Origin: Gracilibacillus massiliensis
GTDB lineage: Bacteria > Bacillota > Bacilli > Bacillales > Amphibacillaceae
Reading direction: 5' to 3'
Length of the DNA stretch: 64,000 bases
Assembly: GCF_001458115.1 (NCBI RefSeq)
Contig: NZ_CZRP01000008.1
Coordinates: 1 to 64,000, forward strand
Shown here: positions 59,868-64,000 of the stretch, in pieces
Position numbering within the stretch: the first letter of the stretch is position 1
Layout of the letters: the number at the start of each line of letters is the position of its first letter
Notes under the pieces: model-generated
The model's database searches: none
Seen by the model: only the letters and a program-made list of their open reading frames with translations
What the model was told of the DNA's origin: nothing
Translations under genes and position numbers: made by a program

Positions 59868-62800
59868 TCAGCTAGTGGTCTCTTCTATTTCTAGATTGAA
59901 ATTATCGGCTGATTGTGTATCATCATCTTCGTCATCTCGAAGTTCGATTTCTTGCTCATCTCCAGATAACATCTTAACGTCCATACCTAAACTTTGTAAC
60001 TCTTTAATCAATACTTTGAATGATTCAGGAATTCCAGGTTCAGGTACGTTATCACCTTTAACGATTGCTTCATAAGTCTTCACACGACCTACTGTATCAT
60101 CCGATTTGACGGTTAAGATTTCTTGTAACGTATAGGCAGCACCGTACGCCTCTAATGCCCATACCTCCATCTCACCAAAACGCTGACCACCGAACTGTGC
60201 TTTACCACCTAGCGGCTGTTGCGTAACAAGTGAATATGGACCTGTTGAACGAGCATGCAATTTATCATCGACCATGTGAGCAAGTTTAATCATATACATA
60301 ACCCCAACAGACACACGGTTATCAAATGGTTCACCTGTACGACCGTCGTAAAGAATTGATTTCGCATCTCTTGGAAGTCCTGCTTCCGCTAAGGTATCCC
60401 ACACATCTTCTTCACGCGCACCATCAAAGACTGGTGAAGCGACATGAATTCCAAGTTGTCTTGCAGCCATACCTAAGTGTAGCTCAAGCACCTGGCCGAT
60501 GTTCATACGAGACGGCACCCCTAATGGGTTTAACATAATATCAATTGGTGTTCCATCAGGTAAGAATGGCATATCCTCTTCTGGTAATATTTTAGAGATA
60601 ACCCCTTTATTACCGTGACGACCAGCCATCTTATCGCCTTCATGAATTTTACGCTTCTGTACGATATAAGCACGAACCAATTGGTTTACACCCGGTGGTA
60701 ATTCATCGCCATCAGCACGGTTGAAAATCTTAACATCCAACACAATACCACCTGCACCATGTGGTACACGAAGCGATGTATCACGAACTTCACGAGCTTT
60801 TTCACCGAAAATAGCATGTAATAATCGTTCTTCAGCTGATAATTCGGTCACACCTTTTGGCGTAACTTTTCCTACAAGAAGATCGCCATCTTCCACTTCA
60901 GCACCAACACGGATAATGCCACGTTCATCAAGGTCACGCAACGCATCTTCTCCGACGTTCGGGATATCACGTGTGATTTCCTCTGGTCCTAACTTGGTAT
61001 CGCGTGCTTCTGACTCATACTCTTCAATATGAATGGAAGTGTAGACATCATCTTTGACTAGACGCTCACTCATGATGATAGCATCCTCATAGTTATAACC
61101 TTCCCAGGTCATAAACCCTACCAAGACGTTTTGACCAAGAGCAAGTTCACCTTTTTCCATAGAAGGACCATCAGCTAAAATTTCACCTACTGTTACCCGA
61201 TCGCCTTTTGATACGATCGGACGTTGGTTGTAGCAAGTACCTTGATTCGAACGGATGAATTTCTGCAAACGATAACGATCAAGGTCACCTTCTACTTCTT
61301 TTCCGTTCACTTCTGAGATACGTCGCACAAGCACTTCTTTTGCTTCTACTCGCTCTACAACACCTTCATGCTTACAGATAACAGCTGCACCTGAGTCTTT
61401 ACCAGATACGTACTCCATACCTGTACCAACGATTGGTGATTTTGGTTGCATTAATGGAACAGCTTGACGTTGCATGTTCGCACCCATAAGCGCACGGTTA
61501 GAGTCGTCATTTTCTAAGAAAGGAATACATGCTGTCGCAGCTGACACAACCTGCTTAGGTGAAACGTCCATATAATCTAATTTTTCACGTTTTACAATTG
61601 TGTTTTCACCACGGAACCTTGCAATAACTTCGTCATCGGTAAATGTTCCATCTTCATTAAGTTTTGCATTTGCCTGAGCTACTACGTAATTATCTTCTTC
61701 ATCTGCTGTTAGGTAATCCATTTGGGATGTTACTCGCCCTGTTTCTGGATCGACACGACGATAAGGCGTTTCAATAAAACCAAATTTATTTACTTTCGCA
61801 TAAGATGATAATGAGTTAATCAAACCAATATTCGGACCCTCAGGAGTTTCAATCGGACACATACGACCATAGTGTGAGTAGTGAACGTCACGCACTTCAA
61901 AACCAGCACGCTCACGGGTTAAACCACCTGGTCCTAATGCAGATAAACGTCTCTTATGCGTTAATTCTGCTAATGGGTTTGTCTGATCCATAAACTGAGA
62001 TAACTGAGAGCTACCAAAGAATTCTTTAATAGAGGCAATCACAGGTCGAATATTAATTAATTGTTGTGGCGTAATGGAAGATGTATCTTGAATCGACATT
62101 CTTTCACGCACAACACGTTCCATCCGAGACAAACCAATTCTAAATTGATTTTGCAGTAACTCCCCTACAGAACGAAGACGACGATTACCTAGATGGTCAA
62201 TATCATCTGTATCTCCTACTTCATGCAAAATATTAAAGAAGTAGCTAATAGCTGACAGAATATCACCAGGTGTAATGTTTTTGATACTATCATCGACATT
62301 ACAATTACCTAATACGTTTAACGTTCTTTCCCCTTCAGGGTCAGTTGGATCCATGATTTTTATCGATTGAACACGAATCGGTTCCTCTAATACACCTTCA
62401 TTCGGTTCTAGTACTCTTTCGCCAAAACGATCTTCATCAGAGTCTAATATAGGTAATATTTTATCTAACAAACGTCTATCTAACTTATCTCCTTTATTTG
62501 CGATCACTTCACCAGTTTCAGTATCTACTAGTGGTTCTGCAAGGATTTGGTTAAACAAACGGTTCTTTATGTGTAATTTTTTATTAATCTTGTAACGACC
62601 AACATGTGCCAGATCATATCTTTTCGGATCAAAAAATCTTGACACCAATAGACTTTTAGCGTTTTCTACTGTTGGTGGTTCTCCAGGACGAAGGCGTTCA
62701 TAGATTTCTAACAGCGCCTTTTCACTTGTTTCTGTGTTGTCCTTTTCCAGCGTATTTTTTAAATACTCATTCTCACCAAAAAGATCTAATATCTCTTGGT

Positions 62801-63419
62801 CATCTCCAAAACCTAGCGCTCTTAATAAAACCGTGATCGGTAACTTTCTAGTACGGTCTATCCGAACATGAACGACATCTTTTGCGTCAGTTTCGAATTC
62901 TAACCATGCCCCTCTATTCGGGATAACTGTTGCACCAAACCCGCGTTTTCCGTTTTTATCAATTTTTTGATTGAAGTAAACGCTTGGTGAACGAACAAGC
63001 TGAGATACAATAACACGTTCCGCACCATTAATAATGAATGTACCTGTTTCGGTCATTAATGGGAAGTCTCCCATGAAGACTTCTTGCTCTTTCACTTCAC
63101 CTGTTTCGTTATTCAACAAACGAACCTTTACTCGAAGAGGAGCGTTGTATGTCACATCTCTTTCCTTTGATTCATCGACTGGATATTTTGGTTCACCCAG
63201 GCTATAATCGACAAATTCTAAGGATAAATTTCCTGCAAAATCCTCGATTGGAGAAATATCTTGAAACATTTCTCGTAATCCCTCATCTAGGAACCATTGA
63301 TAGGATGCTGTTTGAATCTCAATTAAATTTGGTAATTCTAATACCTCGCTGATACGCGCATAGCTTCTGCGTTGGCGGTGTCGTCCGTATTGAACTAGTT
63401 GACCTGTCAACTGATTCAC
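59868..63419 (-). CDS. rpoB: RNA polymerase subunit beta
   Basis: 1183 residues from GTG 63419 (AGGGGTG-like site upstream). The rifampicin region [20 protein letters not shown] reads wild type. Also seen are [26 protein letters not shown] and [15 protein letters not shown]. The last about 20 residues are acidic ([10 protein letters not shown]). Confidence 0.99.
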   Translation of the reverse strand: MNQLTGQLVQYGRHRQRRSYARISEVLELPNLIEIQTASYQWFLDEGLREMFQDISPIEDFAGNLSLEFVDYSLGEPKYPVDESKERDVTYNAPLRVKVRLLNNETGEVKEQEVFMGDFPLMTETGTFIINGAERVIVSQLVRSPSVYFNQKIDKNGKRGFGATVIPNRGAWLEFETDAKDVVHVRIDRTRKLPITVLLRALGFGDDQEILDLFGENEYLKNTLEKDNTETSEKALLEIYERLRPGEPPTVENAKSLLVSRFFDPKRYDLAHVGRYKINKKLHIKNRLFNQILAEPLVDTETGEVIANKGDKLDRRLLDKILPILDSDEDRFGERVLEPNEGVLEEPIRVQSIKIMDPTDPEGERTLNVLGNCNVDDSIKNITPGDILSAISYFFNILHEVGDTDDIDHLGNRRLRSVGELLQNQFRIGLSRMERVVRERMSIQDTSSITPQQLINIRPVIASIKEFFGSSQLSQFMDQTNPLAELTHKRRLSALGPGGLTRERAGFEVRDVHYSHYGRMCPIETPEGPNIGLINSLSSYAKVNKFGFIETPYRRVDPETGRVTSQMDYLTADEEDNYVVAQANAKLNEDGTFTDDEVIARFRGENTIVKREKLDYMDVSPKQVVSAATACIPFLENDDSNRALMGANMQRQAVPLMQPKSPIVGTGMEYVSGKDSGAAVICKHEGVVERVEAKEVLVRRISEVNGKEVEGDLDRYRLQKFIRSNQGTCYNQRPIVSKGDRVTVGEILADGPSMEKGELALGQNVLVGFMTWEGYNYEDAIIMSERLVKDDVYTSIHIEEYESEARDTKLGPEEITRDIPNVGEDALRDLDERGIIRVGAEVEDGDLLVGKVTPKGVTELSAEERLLHAIFGEKAREVRDTSLRVPHGAGGIVLDVKIFNRADGDELPPGVNQLVRAYIVQKRKIHEGDKMAGRHGNKGVISKILPEEDMPFLPDGTPIDIMLNPLGVPSRMNIGQVLELHLGMAARQLGIHVASPVFDGAREEDVWDTLAEAGLPRDAKSILYDGRTGEPFDNRVSVGVMYMIKLAHMVDDKLHARSTGPYSLVTQQPLGGKAQFGGQRFGEMEVWALEAYGAAYTLQEILTVKSDDTVGRVKTYEAIVKGDNVPEPGIPESFKVLIKELQSLGMDVKMLSGDEQEIELRDDEDDDTQSADNFNLEIEETTS

Positions 63420-63878
63420 CCCTCGATCAATATTAAAAGATAGTTGCTATGAAAATAGCACAAATGAAACCACACTTACCTATTTATACTTTACTTACTA
63501 TAGGGCATTGACATTCTGCTATAGATCGTATAAATTTAGTAAGTGTTAACCACTCGTTCGGTTAACATACCGAACAAACCTGTGATACTCATGACACAAG
63601 TTTTTATATAGACATTTGCAATTAAGCAAATGTTATTCAATTACTAATAGTACTGTGGAAAATAATAAAAGGATTTCTAAAAGGTTAAGTAGAAAATATC
63701 TATTAGCTAATAGCCGTTTAATAGCGACACCAAAGATGTCAAGCATCTTAAAAGTCATCATGTTGAATAGTTTTGCCTATTTATTAAAAAAATATACATA
63801 ATTCAACATTTTCACTTGACAAACCTTCCGTCCTATTGGCATTTTTCAATACTACCACAATTGCCTAACAGAGTCAAA
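63420..63878. other. rpoB upstream leader region
   Basis: 459 bp without a gene. It must hold the rpoB promoter; several TTGACA-like hexamers are visible (for example minus strand TTGACA near 63735) but no convincing -10 partner was found. An inverted repeat GTTCGGT-TAACAT-ACCGAAC lies at 63556-63575, in what is likely the rpoB leader. Confidence 0.5.
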
Positions 63879-64000
63879 TTATTTTGCGTGAAGAATAAAG
63901 TATCCTTTTTCTTTAAGGACAACCTCCACTGTTTTAAATAATCCCTCTAATTTTTTCTTGGCAGATGGGGCACCTTGCTTCTTCTGAATTACAACCCACA
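63879..64000 (-). CDS. YbxB-like class I methyltransferase, C-terminal end
   Basis: The last 40 codons only: WVVIQKKQGAPSAKKKLEGL, then FKTVEVVLKEKGYFILHAK and TAA. This matches the end of the RsmC/YbxB-type SAM-dependent rRNA methyltransferase encoded just upstream of rpoB in Bacillus. The gene runs off the right edge. Confidence 0.88.
   Translation of the reverse strand, partial: WVVIQKKQGAPSAKKKLEGLFKTVEVVLKEKGYFILHAK

Noticed and set aside
60721-61032. 103-codon plus-strand reading frame
   Set aside because: Antisense shadow of rpoB.

Overview
The window comes from a low-GC Gram-positive bacterium of the family Bacillaceae. The evidence is the 16S 5' sequence, the Bacillus-type gene order around rrn-pdaB-kbaA-gerD-salA-cwlD, the S10-spc-alpha, str and rpoBC clusters, and the endospore genes. 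The very acidic surface protein and the general sequence flavour suggest a halophilic or alkaliphilic genus near Gracilibacillus, Oceanobacillus or Virgibacillus. That placement is inference only. Almost all of the core block is on the minus strand.

Layout. (1) 1-5400: the 5' end of a 16S rRNA gene with tandem promoters, a small unknown gene, then sporulation and germination genes pdaB, kbaA, gerD, salA and cwlD, with a 148-bp tandem repeat between cwlD and salA. (2) 5401-31200: about 26 kb of accessory and decaying DNA between cwlD and rpsI, which are near neighbours in B. subtilis. It holds an IS605/IS1341-type element with a divergent TnpB next to a truncated TRAP permease gene, a flavin monooxygenase/FMN reductase pair with a divergent HxlR regulator, a two-gene membrane pair, a PfpI-family protein, an EamA exporter, a ferredoxin-reductase-like protein, a csoR-copA-copZ copper operon and a class II Fic protein. 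It also holds a locus made of a 1020-residue double-kinase hybrid sensor, a 1657-residue LPDTA-anchored surface protein and a REC-BTAD response regulator. Several pseudogenes lie among them (tubby-like, DUF2500-like, polysaccharide deacetylase, MinD, coiled-coil). (3) 31221-50201: rpsI-rplM, truA, the ECF transporter core ecfT-ecfA2-ecfA1, then the complete alpha-spc-S10 supercluster from rplQ back to rpsJ. The map gene is missing from its usual place between adk and the KOW-protein gene. (4) 51082-63419: tuf, fusA, rpsG, rpsL, L7Ae-like rplGB, rpoC and rpoB, followed by the 3' end of a ybxB-like methyltransferase at the window edge.

How it works together. The core clusters supply the ribosome, RNA polymerase, secretion channel and elongation factors. 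Good -35/-10 pairs with 17-bp spacers are visible upstream of rrn (two), rplM, rpsJ, rplGB and csoR. The copper operon is a self-contained chaperone-pump-sensor unit. The sensor/surface-protein/SARP-type regulator locus looks like a co-inherited adhesion or envelope-sensing system and is the most unusual functional unit here; its link is inferred from proximity and shared strand only.
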